Shown one piece after another: positions 14,211 through 27,819 of a stretch of 64,000 nucleotides of DNA (position 1 is the stretch's first letter; every line of letters begins with the position of its first letter). Below the pieces are notes generated by a model that was not told where the DNA came from, ran no database searches, and saw only the letters and a list, made by a program, of their open reading frames with translations. Made by a program: the position numbers and the translations under genes. Source of the DNA: Serilophus lunatus (Eukaryota > Chordata > Aves > Passeriformes > Eurylaimidae); contig VXBA01005117.1 of NCBI GenBank assembly GCA_013399895.1, positions 1,477,334 to 1,541,333 of the forward strand, written 5' to 3'.

Positions 14211-14947
14211 GATGAAAAAAAAGATGATACAAACTCATTTGAGAAGGGAGCTGACCTGTGTCTTCAGAAACTGTTTTCCAAATTGCCCAATATTTTGGCC
14301 ACCACCTTGAAGCACAATAATTCTAAAGCATTTGAGTCAGCAGGTGAATAGTTTAGAATAGCACTATATTAAACAGTAAGCAATTTTCAACCATAACCAT
14401 AGTGAACTGCTATTCAGCTGTAATATATGGAAAATAAGTAAAATAACTCACTTGTGTAATACCTGCATTGCATTTTAAAGTTTAACACCTCAGCAGTTTT
14501 TATGAGAAGGAAAGTATTATATGACAAATCGTATACCCTGTGATAATTAGAAGATGTGCTTAACTAGCATTAGATCATCTTTATTCTTCAGAAGCCTCCT
14601 ACTCCAAACTTATGTATTGAGTGAAAAAAATTCAGTTTTTTTCAGATGTCAGTGACAGAAAGGCCCTGTGAATCTTGTTGATAAGATCTTCACAAAAGCA
14701 GATGGCAGTTATCAGATACAACCTTGGTGCAAATAGACCCTCGTACTTTACAGTGAAAAATAAGCCCATAGTGTCGCCACTAAGAGAAAGAAATTCTTAA
14801 AGTTTCAGAGCTCCATCACTCACAAGTAGAAGTGCCACTTGTCAAGAAAAAGACCCTGCTTTTCCATGTATATTTTTTTTCTTATTATTTTATTTTTACT
14901 GTTGCATCTGCTGTTCTTTTTACCTTGTCCTCTTCAAGCCTTAATTG

Positions 14948-15128
14948 CAGAATCCTAGAATACTTTGGTTTGGAAGAGACCTTAAAGCTCATCTTGTTGC
15001 AGCCCTCCTGCCATGGGCAGGGACATCTTCCACTAGACCAGGTTGCTCAAAGAGTCTGGCCTTGGATACTTCCATGTGTGGGGCAGCCACAGCTTCTCTG
15101 GGCAATGTGTTCACCACAGTGAAGGAAA
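14948..15128 (-). mobile_element. CR1 LINE 3'-end fragment, 5'-truncated
   Basis: This is the longest of the minus-strand CR1 tails. In plus-strand order it shows CAGAATCCTAGAATAC (decayed octamers), GGAAGAGACCTTAAAGCTC, CCTGCCATGGGCAGGGACAT, CTTCCACTAGACCAGGTTGC, then GGGGCAGCCACAGCTTCTCT and a last section ending GTGAAGGAAAG. The whole order matches avian CR1 3' untranslated sequence. Two short open frames across it (14832 and 14945) are by-products of its GC content and are not genes. Confidence 0.95.
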
Positions 15129-16163
15129 GCCAAAGTCATTAGATTGCAAAACTTCACTGAAAATGTTCACCTGAAATAAGAAAAATTTTGGTACAGAAAA
15201 TAAAATTCATCAGTAGCTTCTCCGAATTACATTTTCACATTTACTAAAGAATTAGCTTTTCATTGCAGGACTTCATATGATGGTATCAAAAAAGTATTCC
15301 ACTAGGAAATTCTGAAAATTCCACTTCATATATTTTGTAGATGACCATAAGTGATACTGAACTTAATTATTGAAGATGATTATAATGCCCTGTAACTCTA
15401 CCAATAAGTTTAATTTCTTCTAAACTCTCAGAGATGTAAATGTAAAATATGTAGAAGAACAATCTAGGAAGGTATTATACAAAAGGCTTCATCAGCAATT
15501 TTTTTTCCTCAATCTACATATAGTTGTTGTAAAAAAGTAAATAAATTAGGCATATTTATTCTGTGCACTTTGAAGACTTCCAGAGAAATTTGCACAAAGG
15601 AAAACATGTTCAAAATAATTTAATGGTATCTGGATTTCCCTGATGCTGAGCTGCTACAGATGTCATTCCAATGTGTGTGGAAAACAGGTTTCTTGACAGG
15701 TGTGCTTTTTTCTCTCTCATAGCAAGAAAATGCACATTAGCAAATTAGACAATCTTTGTATGAAACATCAGACACAATTTGGGGGCTTCTGAGGATGATA
15801 AACTTCTTTTTGCTTTAACATCTGGATCTTGTTATTTCAATAGCTTTTCCTCAGTGGTGGAAACATCGTCTAATGTGCACCTTCTGTCATGTTGATTGGT
15901 TTAAATGTTTATTTGGGAGAAGAAAGGATAACCTTTTTAGTATTATATTGCTACAGCTTGAGTCTGTTACTGCTTTGCCTAGATAGGAAGCAAAAGTGGT
16001 TTAAATTCTGGGGAGCAGATGGTTCTCAAAACTTTTAAGCAATATACTTTTCCACCAATTTTAGGCCAAGGGCAAGTATTTATGCCTAGTGATGTAAAAA
16101 GAACTCAATTAAAAACAAAGAAATAGCCAAATGCCAATAAAATATTTCCCAAATAATGACACA
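15129..16163. other. AT-rich non-coding sequence, no gene seen
   Basis: One kilobase between two CR1 fragments of opposite orientation. No open frame, RNA gene or repeat worth naming is visible. There are short T and A runs only. Confidence 0.6.
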
Positions 16164-16371
16164 CAGCTGTGTCTGGGAAGGTTCAGGTTGGTTCTTCCCC
16201 CAGAGGGTGGTTGGGCACCGAACTGGCTCCCCAGGGTTTGGTCGTGGTCCCAAGGTTTCTCCTCCAGGAGAGCAAGGACAGGGTGGGATTGTTGGAGTGT
16301 CCTGTGCAAGGCCAGGAGTTGGGTTTTGATGATCCTTTTTTCCCAATTCAGGATATTCTATGGTTCTATGG
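16164..16371 (+). mobile_element. CR1 LINE 3'-end fragment, second tail type
   Basis: Plus-strand CR1 tail of a different type from those at 1838, 5459, 8127 and 14948. It has GGTTCTTCCCCCAGAGGGTG, GGTTGGGCACCGAACTGGC, GGTGGGATTGTTGGAGTGTC, GGCCAGGAGTTGGGTTTTGA and an end at CAGGATATTCTATGGTTCTA. The GATATTCTATG ending pairs it with the copy at 52588. It is 5'-truncated, with small internal deletions. A 167-codon open frame (16131-16634) starts upstream, crosses this untranslated tail and runs on into unique DNA; it is not a gene. Confidence 0.95.
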
Positions 16372-18840
16372 AAAACATTTTATATCTTGTGACTGCTTCA
16401 GTGTTAGTTTTGTTGAAAGGTCATTCCTTTGTCTTTTTAGCAAATTTTAGATTTAATTCTTTGAATCCAAAGCTCTATTCTCAAAATTACTGTGGATTCC
16501 CCTTGAACTTTGTGTCTGTTGTATCCTTCATTTTCCCTTTTTTTTTTTTCCTGAAGGAATTCAATGTCACCTGCTACTGTCTGTTTAAAGATACAGTATT
16601 CTACATGACCAGCCTTTACTTGTGCTGTAAGTAGTGCCACAAGAAAATTGGCCTAATTTTTACCAATACTATAGCAAACATAAATTATATTTGGAACTAT
16701 TAGAAAAAGAGCTGTCTGGTGGTTGTATGGATGCTTTAGAAAGGCCATCAGGTCTAAATGCCAACAGCATGTTCATGAGTCACTAAAATTTTTAAAAGCA
16801 ACTTTTGAGAGGCTGATAATTTCAGATACAGAATTTCTGAAGGACATAAACCGAGGAGTGATATATGGCTGAAATTGGATCATATTGGTTTTATGGATTG
16901 ATTTAACACTTTTGGAAGCTTCCAATGTGCTTAACAGGGTCAGGAGCTCCATCTCTGGCATCCATATAACTTCTGCCTCCATTGCAGTGTTGGCACTGTA
17001 GGACTGGCATAACTACACAGTGGAGCTACAACATTGGAAGTAGGAGAATGAAACAAATGCTTTCACCATTTAAAGCAGAAGGGATGTTTAGTGTTTATTG
17101 AGTTTATATGAGTGGGAAAGAGACCAAACAGTAAATCAGCTGACAGCAGTATCTCCCTCACCTCCCAGAGAAGCAATGCAGCCTCTGCAAAAGTGCAGGA
17201 ATGTTTGTGGTTTATTCAGAAAAATTGAGATGTCTTTATAAAAATATTTTTTTTAATGAAAAAAAAATAGATGTAAGATACAACATTATAGAGCTTAGAG
17301 AGAAAATGAGACCATTATGCTCCTCAGTTCAGGTACTTGGAGGTATGTTGGTTCATTTTCTACTTACAGAGAAGTTAATCCTCTGTTGAATCACAGCCTT
17401 TTTTAAAGATACTACTATTTTTATAAAATCTATAAATGTAATTTTCACAACTGGCCAAAATCTCATGACATGTGAGAAGATAACAGGTTTAAGTTCAGAT
17501 TTCCACACTGCATTCAAGCATATTTTTAATGCTTCTCTTGTGGAATTAATAGGACTTCTTACATCTAACATTTTAAATATTATTACAAGGCACTGAATTG
17601 AGCTGTTCCAGTGAACACCTAAACCCAAGTGTTAAAGATATTATATCAAGCAAAGATATATGCAGATTTACTATTTAGATAGTAGGGCTTTCCAATTTAG
17701 AACATAATTTAGTCTGTAGTAGCTACATGAATGGTTATTTCCTAGTCTCTAATCTTTAAACATCTTCCAGTAAAAGACATTTGATAGTTAAATATTAATA
17801 GTAGCATATAAGAACGGAGATGATAAGGCAGAATAATATGGGAAAGTGACATGGAAGAACAGCATGTAATTAAGTCTAAGAATGTTATGATCAGACTAAA
17901 GCTGCCTGCAATATTCTTACTGTATCGCTTTTATTTAATTTTTAATAATTTATTTTTCATTGAGATAAAATAGAGGTCGGATCACAATAAGAAATTGTGT
18001 TTTCCAATGAGGATTTGTATTGCTGATATTTTATAAGTCGTGTCAAAAATGATAGGTGATATTTTGATGAAAAATGTAAGCCTGAAATGATGACTTTAGA
18101 AGTAAAAATAAATTGGAAAGTATTACATTTCTAATAGCATCTTACATTTAACTTTTGCAAGTTAAAACAAAAGAAATATCAGGAAAAAAATCAGCTAAGT
18201 TACACCACAGACAAAAATACTTTTTTATTAAAGGAAAAAGTTCCTCTAAGTTAGTTTTTCCAAAGCCAACTCACAGTTTTAAAAATATCTTTAAATGAAA
18301 TATTTGTTTATGTGAGATGTGAAGACTGATGGCCATGAGCAGCTTGGTAATAGATTATGCAGCCAGAAGGGAGCATTGTTGTCAGCAAGTCTGACTTCAT
18401 GAATTAATTTTTGTTTGTATCGGTGCAGATCTTACAGAAAAAAAAGAAATCCACTCATCTTTAAGATGATTAGTGTTGAAAAATCTTCTGTTTGCCCCTA
18501 TACTGGGACTGTTACAAAACTGAGCCTCCTTTCTGGCTGTTTTTAATTTATCTTCCAGCCATTTAATCTCATATTTCTGTCTGGTAGACTGAGCCAATTG
18601 CCAAATTTTTCATCTACAGAGCAAGAGTTGATCTCAAAGGCTTGACCTTAAGCTTTTTGATAAATAAAGCCTAGTGATCTACTGCATCCTCCTCTGCATA
18701 TTGGCCTGGCATTTAACCATGCTCATGGAATATATCTGAACCCTCTTTTGTTTAAGTTTTGGGTGTGATGGTTGGTCAAAACACATTCTGAACAGCTTTG
18801 CTTACTTCAGTTTGGTTTTTTTTCTGTTCTTTGTGAACAT
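16372..18840. other. AT-rich non-coding sequence, no gene seen
   Basis: Unique AT-rich sequence with T12 at 16538-16549 and A- and T-rich patches near 17245-17270. Open frames of 60 to 91 codons occur on both strands with no recognisable motif. Confidence 0.6.
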
Positions 18841-20420
18841 TAGACCTTTTAGATTCTGTTGAAATGTCACGTCCTGGCTAATTATTCCCTGGAACTGCAA
18901 TAACTTTTTAAAGAGCTGTTGCTTTGCAGGACAATATTTATGGTGTTAGAATCATCACTACTTTGATCCTGAAGGTATGACTCCATTTGGCTGTACCAAA
19001 GGAAACAATAAATAATTGAATTGACAATTGAATTGTCTGTAGCTTCCCCAGCTGTCCAGAGAGCTTTGGTTTCAAGGACTGTCCCCTTTACAGCTGATTG
19101 CCTTTTGATCCCTGTGGATCTGTGACATTTACCACAGAGCAAATTAAGCGCTTTTCCCAATTAACCAAACCAAAATGAGGCAAGGTAAGGCCAAGAACAA
19201 ACTTTTTTGGGCTTTTGCTAGAAACACACATTGGTGAGAATTCCAGTTCTACTGCTATGGATGAAATCCCTTAAATTAATTACTTTTATTCAATTTAGCT
19301 TGTGCCTTCTTTATTTTGCATTATTGTTTCTATCCATTGGGCTGCATATCAACTATTCCATAATTTTGTTTGGGAATAGATTTTATTAGATGCGGATCTG
19401 CTCATACATCTTTTCTTTTTCTCCCTAAAATCCATCTTATACCAACAGATCTGTTGTGATCCCACACGAATGTGAGTGAATGTAAATGGTTATCCGTGGA
19501 CACGATTTTTTGTATCTGTAGCTATTTTTGCCATTTCAAGAACTTCAATTTAACATCTTTCTCTGTTTAACTTAATTGGAACTGGCAGACAATCAGCACA
19601 GGTGAGACATTCAGAGAAAAACATCTTGATTCAGTTTATGTATTGTCTATTCCACAGTGTTTAATGCAATTCCTGGTGGACTGGATGATTACTATGATAA
19701 CAGAGTGCTTTTTAACTGCTGCTCTTTCATTTTTCATCCTTTCAGTTTGATTAGTTTGTTGTTATTTTTTTTTTGGTTTGCATTGGATTTGCCATAATCA
19801 AGAATCATCTGTGGGCTTTTTATAATTATATCTCGTTATCTTACTTCTACCAGATTTTACAGGTGTACAACTTAGAATAAAACTAGAACACCTCAGTGAG
19901 ATTCAATTCTTAGTGATTTTTTTTAGCGGTTTTTCAGGTGATTTGTACATTTCTGACCACTTACTTTGCCTTGGTGAGACCTGCTTAGAACATAATCAGA
20001 AATTTCTTCTGACTACACAAGTGCCAGACTATTTACAGGTCATTTTTTGTACAAAGCATTGCCCTTAATCGGAATCACTCGGCAAATTGGGGTGTAATAA
20101 TCTGTCTCCCTCACTGTTCTGCTGCATTTATTGTGCCTGACTCTAACAGGAGTCGACAGCTTTTCTAAGAGGTCCTTAGCTCTTGGATTTGAGCATAATC
20201 TTTCCTCTTTCTTTGACTTCTTCTCCATTGAACATTGTTCCAAGCTGAATTGCCATGATCAGCTGCTGATCTTGCTGCTGTTGTTGAACTGGTACCCTGA
20301 GTGTTGAAGCATCACCACAGTTCATTATCAAAGGCCAAAGAACCCATTTGGTACAGGAGCATAAGGCAAATAAATTACAGCTCTTACAAGGCACTGTGAC
20401 TGCTTGTCAAGAGAGGTTAA
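18841..20420. promoter_or_regulatory. Possible conserved non-coding cluster (inferred)
   Basis: This interval is less simple in sequence than its surroundings and has few homopolymers. It contains TAATTA near 18880, a CTTTGAT motif (TCF/LEF type) at 18961-18967, the perfect palindrome GACAATTGAATTGTC at 19023-19037, a CAGGTG E-box near 19600, and the perfect palindrome GATCAGCTGCTGATC at 20257-20271 around a CAGCTG E-box. Such a mixture is typical of vertebrate developmental enhancers, but each motif is short and common. No coding role is evident. The call rests on texture and motif content only. Confidence 0.2.
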
Positions 20421-23400
20421 TGCTAAATTGAATTGTAATGAAGTGTTTTGATTTTTGAATGGTTAAACTTTTCATTTTGATTTAAAAAGTCAGAGTTTTA
20501 CAGAAGTTGTGAGTGACCCTTTATCTATTCAGAGAAATATATTTTGGAGTTTGCTGTAGTAATGTTGAAAATACCTTGTTATAACATCTTGATCAACCTA
20601 TTAAACTTAAAAACAACTTCTGATTTTAATATTAGTTAAAATGAGAGAGTCTTTTTACTGATTAGATTCTTATCTAATTAGTTTGTATGTCCAATATGAT
20701 ATTTGGAATAATATATTTGTATATATTAGTGAAATATAGAAGGCAGTTCTAGCTCTGAAGTAGCATAATTTTCATTGTATCTGACACAGGACCACTTTGA
20801 AGTTTTTCCATTGATTTATTTTTTGAAGTTGATATCAATCCAATGTGTACTGCAAAAGTATTCCAAAAGGGAACCATGCTGCTTGTCTTTGCATTGGAAC
20901 TCATAGAGGACACCAATCCTGTGATGTCTTGTTTGAAATGGTGTTAATACAGATAGGAAAAAATAAAAATATGAAACAACTGGGCTCTGTTATACTGAGG
21001 TGCATCCAGAATTCTGTAGGCTGATGCATAGACTGATAGCAGTCAGTAAACAGACCAAAAGACTATTCAAGTAAAATCTTTATGGTTCTGACCCCTTAGC
21101 TCTTATTCACTTCTCATATCAAACTTCTGCTTTACCAGCGAAACCACTAGGACACTTTCTATGGAGTTTATTTGATTTTTTTGGACTGACCTGAGTGGCA
21201 AAGTAAAGTTTTAATATTTAATATCTGGAAGAAGTGCACAACTGGGAAAAAAATAAAATATGTATTTGATGATTGAAGCTTCTCTGAAGCTTCTTGCGAA
21301 GTATATTTATGGTTGGTTGCTATAATAGAATTTTAAATCTACCAGGAATTAAGACCACTGTTGTGGATAGGAGAGAGTTTCCAATGGGAAACAAAAATCT
21401 TTGCATAGCTTTCTCTGTCACTGCAGCTGGTTTGCAGTTAAAAGATTTTACTTTCCATTGAAATGGAAATCTATTGCTGCCTTCAGCTTGAGTTTAAGAA
21501 ACATGCAAAGTGTGAAGTTGCTAATCAGACTGAGGATGAAGTGCTGTAGTGTTCCTCAATCACAGTTGGTATTTCTGTTGAGTTGGTAATCAGAGAAGCA
21601 CTTCTAAATTACCATTTAGAGCAAATGTGCTGGGAGGCAGCAGCTTTGGCCTCTCTTGACACCTCCTTTTCCACAGGCAAGCTGCAGCCCTGGGGAGGTG
21701 GAGCTGTCCCAGCCAAGAGGGACATCATAACCACATGCTGGGGCATGAAGCACTCCCAGCTTTTTCCCCTTAATGCAAAAATATCTTGATGGAATTAAGG
21801 ATGAGCTGGTGATCATGCTGCTAATACATGAGACAGCACATAATTCCTCTCTGAACGCTCCTTGATGATGCCAAGAGTCTGCAAAGTGGAACAGTTTTGC
21901 ACTTGTTTTCTTACTTAAGCACAACTTCATTATTGTCTGAGAAGTAGCTGCAATTCAGCTCCTTATAAATACCTTGCATTTATTAAATGACGTTGCATTG
22001 CACACAAAATACTGGAAATATTTCTTTCTTCTTAATACTGCAGAAGCAATAATTTCTCTGTAGAAATACATTGTTTTGGGGGTCCCAAGAGGTCACTTTC
22101 CTCCATTGTGGCGACTTCCAGACTCCTGAACTGATGTGAAATTACTGTGAGTCAGTTGTGTTTTCATTTTTAGTGATGGCATTGATTCTGATAAAGGCTT
22201 TAAAATACTAATATTGTTTTCTAAGCCAGAGTTATGCTTTTGTTGCTATATAACAAAGCATTGATTTTGGTTCACTTACTGACTGAATAAACTTCATATA
22301 GTTGGGGAAAAGACCAGCAAAGAGGAATAATGATTTTAGACTTTCACAACTGTTTGAACAAAGCTAAGCACTTCTGATGACACTAGCATTTAACATCAGC
22401 CCATTCCAACTGCATTTCACTTGTAAATATTTTCCTATTGGAAGCACCATATGATTCTCTAGGAAAAAATACCAGTCTCCTGAGGTTTTGCTTATTTAAA
22501 TTCAGAATCAGATGGCATCAGGCAGAAAATAAGTCATCCCCTTATCCTATTCTTATTCTGACATTTCAGAAAAGGAACTTTCTTCTGGGGTGTAGCCCTG
22601 TATGAACTTAAATAAGAAGCACAGCCTAAGGTATCATCCACTTTTCACATTACATAAAAGAGAAATTTGCTCATGGAAGATGATATTGCTGTTGAAGGCT
22701 CATATTAGAATGCTAGTGTTTTGAAGGTTTTATAACCTTAAAAATAAGCTGTAAATAAGCTTTTCAGCTCCCATCCCTACAAAACTCTAGGTCAGGATTT
22801 AACCAAGTTGGGATGTGACTTTTAACATGGAAATTGGATGAAATGAAAACGTGTTGAAATCAAAATTTCACAATTAATAATAAAAATTATTTCTCGAATT
22901 TTTTAACCTTAATCTGTTAACTGGCTACAAAATGGCAAAGGAGCTCCCCAGAGAGATGCCTGGATATACTAGAATGCCCTGTGGAGGTCTTTGTCACCTG
23001 CTGAAGGTGGGTAGTGTAGAGAGAAAGGTGGAACAAAGGTCTCCAGTAGGTCCAACATTCCCAAAATTATTGCCCATATTGTTCTTATTCACATGTCCAG
23101 GCAGATCTTTCACGATGGGCTTTTAATTGACATATTTTCTCCATAATTCTTTGCAGTACCAAAAATATGCTCACAGGTAAGTAACTGTCATAGACAACAG
23201 AAGGCTGAAAATAAGAATGTGTAAAGGAGAGATCAGAACAAAAAACAGGCAAAATATTTTTTTCAATAAGGAAACAAAGAGGACACATTATTCACTCCGA
23301 GACAGAAAAAATATCAGTGTTTTGTTTGCTATCCTACACATGCACTGCAATAAGTTTCCTACTGCGTCATCTACTGTCATCCTGGATATCATGCAAGTGA

Positions 23401-26400
23401 TGGATATATGGGAGTGATATTGGTGGTGTTTGTCTCTGAGTAACCTCTTTGAGAGGAATTATTTCATCACAGAGTTGTAGCAAGCAGCCTGCTGTCAGAA
23501 TACAGGTACTTCTCTGCATATTCATAAGAGTTTCCTGATTTAAAACCAAACGAGACCCTTCTCAAAGTAAGCAACATCAATATAATTTTAAAATCCTATA
23601 AGCATGAAATCAACAATTCATGAACTCAGCAATTTAGATGGCAGAAAGCAAATATTTAAAATATAGAGTAACTGTTTTCTAGGGATGCTAAAAAGGTTTT
23701 TATTAAAATAGCAAGCAGTGGTTTTAACTGGATAAAAACCTTTAGATTGTCTAAGTGAAAGGAGGAAAGCAGGTGTTGTAGGGTCTTTGCATTAAGTGGA
23801 AAAAGACATCAACAACCAACCTATTTTCCACTGCAGAGTCTCCTGTGTGACTGGCAAAGCTCAGTCCCTCGTGCACGTGGGTTCCCAATGTGTAAAATGA
23901 GGATGATAATAATTCTGTAATAAATCCTACTCTGACAATATTCCCAGTGAATCCTTGTTCATGTCAATCATTTCACAGAGAATATTTGGGATAGCTAATT
24001 CTTTCATCTAGAAAAGAAAATCCTGAAGGGAATACTTCCTGATGAAGCTGTATGATCCTTGTAGCATTGCCATATTTAAGGCTAAAGAACTGCGTATCTT
24101 GAGAGCTTTGAAGGATATGTGTGAGATTTTGCTTAATTCAGTATAGGTATTGGAGGAGTTCTCATATAGAATGTTGCCACCATTTGCTTCATTTGGTTAT
24201 GACAATTAAAAATTAGCGTATAATTACAATGTAACAATCTAACTTGATAAATTTTAAAAACATTTGTATTTGACATCCAATTCCAAACATATAAATATGC
24301 TGTAATTATTTTATCATGGTAATTCTGAGGAATGGAAATGGCAAAAAAAGGTCAGGCTTCAACATTCCCTGAAGTTTACATTTTGGTTCTGTGTTTGAAA
24401 TATATCTTTACAAGGAGAAGTATGTATACGTCAGAAGTGTCACATCTTCCTTTCCATATTCTAATACTAAATTTTAGTGATAACTGACTATTAATAGTCT
24501 TCAAATTAGTTTCCTCTGCAAGATAGTATAATTTCCTTGGGCATCCTAAAAGCATAAGGAAAGTTTATTTCTTGTTTGAGGTCATACATTTTATTCTTGT
24601 CTACTGAGAGCTGCTGAGAGCTGTTACAAATCAGATATATGATGTTTCTTTAAATAAACAAATGTAAATCATGCACTAAAATCATATTAAGTGCAAGAGA
24701 AACATGTACTGGGTGTTATTTCTCGAGCTGCTGCGTTCTGTGTGTATGTATTATGCAGAGAACTTTGACACTAGACTTTGATCTACATTAAGCGGAGCAT
24801 ATACGTAAGATCCTGAATGGTTGCAAATGTTGCTGTGAGACCTTCTCTACAAAATATATCTCACTTGGCTGTAAGAAAAATGCACGTACAGGCTGAACTG
24901 TGTACTTTGGCTGTTGTTGCCTGTTCTTCATCCAGAGGTTCTCATCTGCCTTCCATGTTCCGTTGTTTGCTCACTGAAAGCAGCAGTGGGAGAAAAATGT
25001 TATTTAAGAAAAAGTATTCTCTACAAGGGGTGACTTTGTAGTTTAATTCAGATTTTTATCAGAATATATGGCCAAATTTTTGTGTTATGCAGTTTTGAGT
25101 TCTACAACATTACCCAGAAAGAACACACACTTCTACAGGCCAAATTTAGAAATGAAGGACCTTCAGCTGTTGCATACACTCTGTAGTTACCCTCAGTTTA
25201 ACTATCACATAACTATTTGTAAGATTGGCACTTTCAAAAGCTCTGTTCTTCTATACTTTTACGTGATCTGATGCCCATTCCTGAAGCAAATACAGCAGAA
25301 TAAACTTCAGGCAAAAGATGCTTCTCAGTCTCCTTATGAAATAGCTGAGACATTAAAATGATGAAAGAGGCTGCACTCGATCAGTTCTTTCCTCTGTCTG
25401 AGAGAAAGGAGTGTCCTCTCCATGTCTGCTCCAGCCACAAAGCTGGAGGGGTGTCTGGTGTTCTGTACTGATTTACCTGTGTGAAAATGCTGCATTACTT
25501 ATAGGACCAGAAAAAAACAGTGGGAATGGTCATGTTGAGGTGTGAGGAGAGCAGGCAGAGGAAGTGCTCAGCTCTCAGCTCTGAGAATTCTGGAATTCTG
25601 TGTTCACAGGCAGCATTTCAGTGTTTCTTGGTGCTTTTGTCTCAGTTTGGTACATGGACAAACATGGTTCCTCTATTTTCATTCCACTAAAGGTTTTTGT
25701 GGATTGTCAGCCTCAAATCTCAGGGCTTTCTTAGTATTGGAGTCGCAGCTTTTCATGCTGGTGAAGGAGGATGTCTCTCAGGAAAGCAAGAAAGATTTCT
25801 AATAATGAGAAATTACTCCTCCATATTCAGAACTGTTATTCAGTGTCAGTATATTTTCATTTCACTTCACCACCTTCTGTCTTTCATATCTGCAAGTTCT
25901 TTATGTAATTTTTTCTCTCAACTTCTACAATACTTCGTTTCATAAGTAAAGCAGAAGCCTAGCCTTCTGATCAGGAATCTTAATTGCAAAGCAAACCCCA
26001 CTTTTTCAATATTTTGTTACAAGAAAGAGACAACACTGATAGTTTAATATCACACTCTCTTTCACAGTGTCTTTTCTCTCATAAGCTAGAAGACAAAAAT
26101 TAATCCACTAAATATAGTAAGCTATTATGGAATCTAACAAACTTGAAAATGAAATGGTCAAATGTTAACAATATTTCTCATCTGTTTATTTCTTGAAATT
26201 GTGGGTAGCTGAATTAAACATGCTGTAAATATAAATTATTTAAGCCCAGTCATTCAGTGGACATCCTACTATTCTAGCAAGGCCACCAACATTGAGGTTT
26301 CCAGAAAATGTCATATTTATTCTTACACCTATTTTTGAAATAATAATGTTAACAATGACATGTTCATTTTTAGTGTAAGGGAACCCACTTGTCCTTTGTG

Positions 26401-27180
26401 GATGGTATTTATGGGGGTCACCTGAATAGATTGCTGTACTGTCCAGGAAGATAAACTTGCTGCCACAGTTTCTAAATAATTCCCTGTATATCTGGGACTG
26501 TTTGTCCATCAGCTCCTGAAGGGAACACTTGTTATCACCAATTGACCAAATATGACCTTTGCTGTATCAACACTGAACCCTGATGCGTTAGGAAATTTAT
26601 GTTTTGGTCAGCTGTGATCTTTTACTTTCCTGTGTCTGATAGAACAAATTCATTAACTCCATTCTTCTCTTCAGTAATTCCTTAAAACCTGCAATTTATG
26701 CTTTATGTAAGAGATGTAATTAGTCCTCATACCTAAACAGAGAATGCACCAAACCTTCTCTCATTAGTATTCACACAAAGTGAAGTGCTCCTTTCTGTTC
26801 TCATTCATTATTATTTAACCATTAATCCAAAAGTTTATAGGCTCATATTAAGATGATGATTATTTTTTTGGTGGGTGTCCAAGGGGTCATTTTGAAAGAG
26901 GCTCATTGCAGAAGGGTTGCAGAGTGTGTAGATTTGTGGGAGCATTTAATGTGTTTTGCTTCCAGTCTTTCTCTCACTGGGCAACAAGCCAGGAACTGTC
27001 TGAGGTTTGCTTTGTAAGTCCTGAATCACTAATGCAAAGGCAGGGAAAGTACAGAGCCATCATACCCATCTGTCCTGTATTACTGCACATGGAACTGACT
27101 GCATTGAACATATTGAATTCATTCCACTGCAGCGTTGCCCATCAAATTACTTGACTCTTTACATCACCCTTTCTTTGCTC
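20421..27180. other. AT-rich non-coding sequence, no gene seen
   Basis: Almost 7 kb with no CR1 copy and no supportable gene. Small local features are a duplicated 11-mer (TGAAGCTTCTC then TGAAGCTTCTT) near 21274-21295 and an exact 10-bp tandem repeat CTGAGAGCTG at 24604-24623. A GC-richer patch near 21630-21740 supports overlapping frames on both strands (21583-21789 plus, 21616-21930 minus), neither of which resembles a protein family. Confidence 0.6.
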
Positions 27181-27440
27181 CCTAATGCAAAACATCCATT
27201 TTATTTGACAAGCCCTTCTTTGGCTTTGGCCTAAACAGAGAATGGGGATGATCTTGGCTCATTTTACTCTAAATAATCGTTCTTTAATTACACCAGAGGT
27301 GGTATCATCTGCAGTAATTACTGAAAAGATGTCAGCTCTCAGATAATGGAGTAAAACATTAATGGAACTGAGCTGGCCCAGACACTGGCTCACAGAAACC
27401 AGCCACTTGTCATGCAGTGGCTTGGCATCATTCTCAGCCC
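27181..27440. promoter_or_regulatory. Possible conserved non-coding element with paired TAATTA
   Basis: Two TAATTA homeodomain-type cores lie at 27285-27290 and 27315-27320, exactly 30 bp apart, within sequence of balanced composition and few simple repeats. The second sits in CAGTAATTACTG, a perfect 12-bp palindrome. This resembles enhancer DNA of the kind found in vertebrate gene deserts. TAATTA is common in AT-rich sequence, so the evidence is suggestive only. Confidence 0.22.
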
Positions 27441-27819
27441 CACGTCAGTCCTAGTCAAGGTTTCAGCTGAGTACCTGACTTAGGACCTTTCAGAAGTTCT
27501 ATATATCATAATGCTTGTGTGTGTTGTTTTGTTCTAAAAAGGAAGAAAAACTTCAGAAAACAAAGTCATTTATGGCTTAAAATAGATTTTTACAGCTGCC
27601 TACTTTATCCATACCCCTGGAACTTCCTCATAAGCACCCAAATCTTTATAGAGGCCCATGATATCTTGGAATGGACAGACCATACTGATACATAGAGAAC
27701 TTTTTCAAGTGGATCAGCAGCAGCAGTAAAATCTTAGATGTAATTTCACCTGAAAAGACTACTCTTCTCTTGGCAGGAATTACTGGATTATGCACTTGTA
27801 AATGTAAAGTATTGACTTA
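27441..27819. other. Non-coding sequence, nothing identified
   Basis: A short unique stretch before the next CR1 fragment. I see no gene, repeat or motif to report. Confidence 0.55.

Larger units (their letters stand above)
8210..14947. other. AT-rich non-coding sequence, no gene seen
   Basis: Nearly 7 kb without a supportable gene. Simple sequence includes a TA run at 8348-8361 in a TATG/CATA-rich patch (about 8260-8365), a CA run at 8971-8980, T13 at 11631-11643, G7 at 10633-10639 and A19 at 14192-14210. Open frames of up to 108 codons occur on both strands (8747-9073 minus, 11564-11890 plus). They have no recognisable domain and are rich in residues expected from AT-rich random sequence. 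Confidence 0.6.

Noticed and set aside
14192..14225. A-rich run as the tail of a processed pseudogene
   Set aside because: The sequence before it resembles no transcript, and no target duplication was seen.
16131..16634. 167-codon open frame starting at ATG
   Set aside because: Its first half is translated CR1 3' untranslated sequence and the rest is AT-rich unique DNA. It has no domain.
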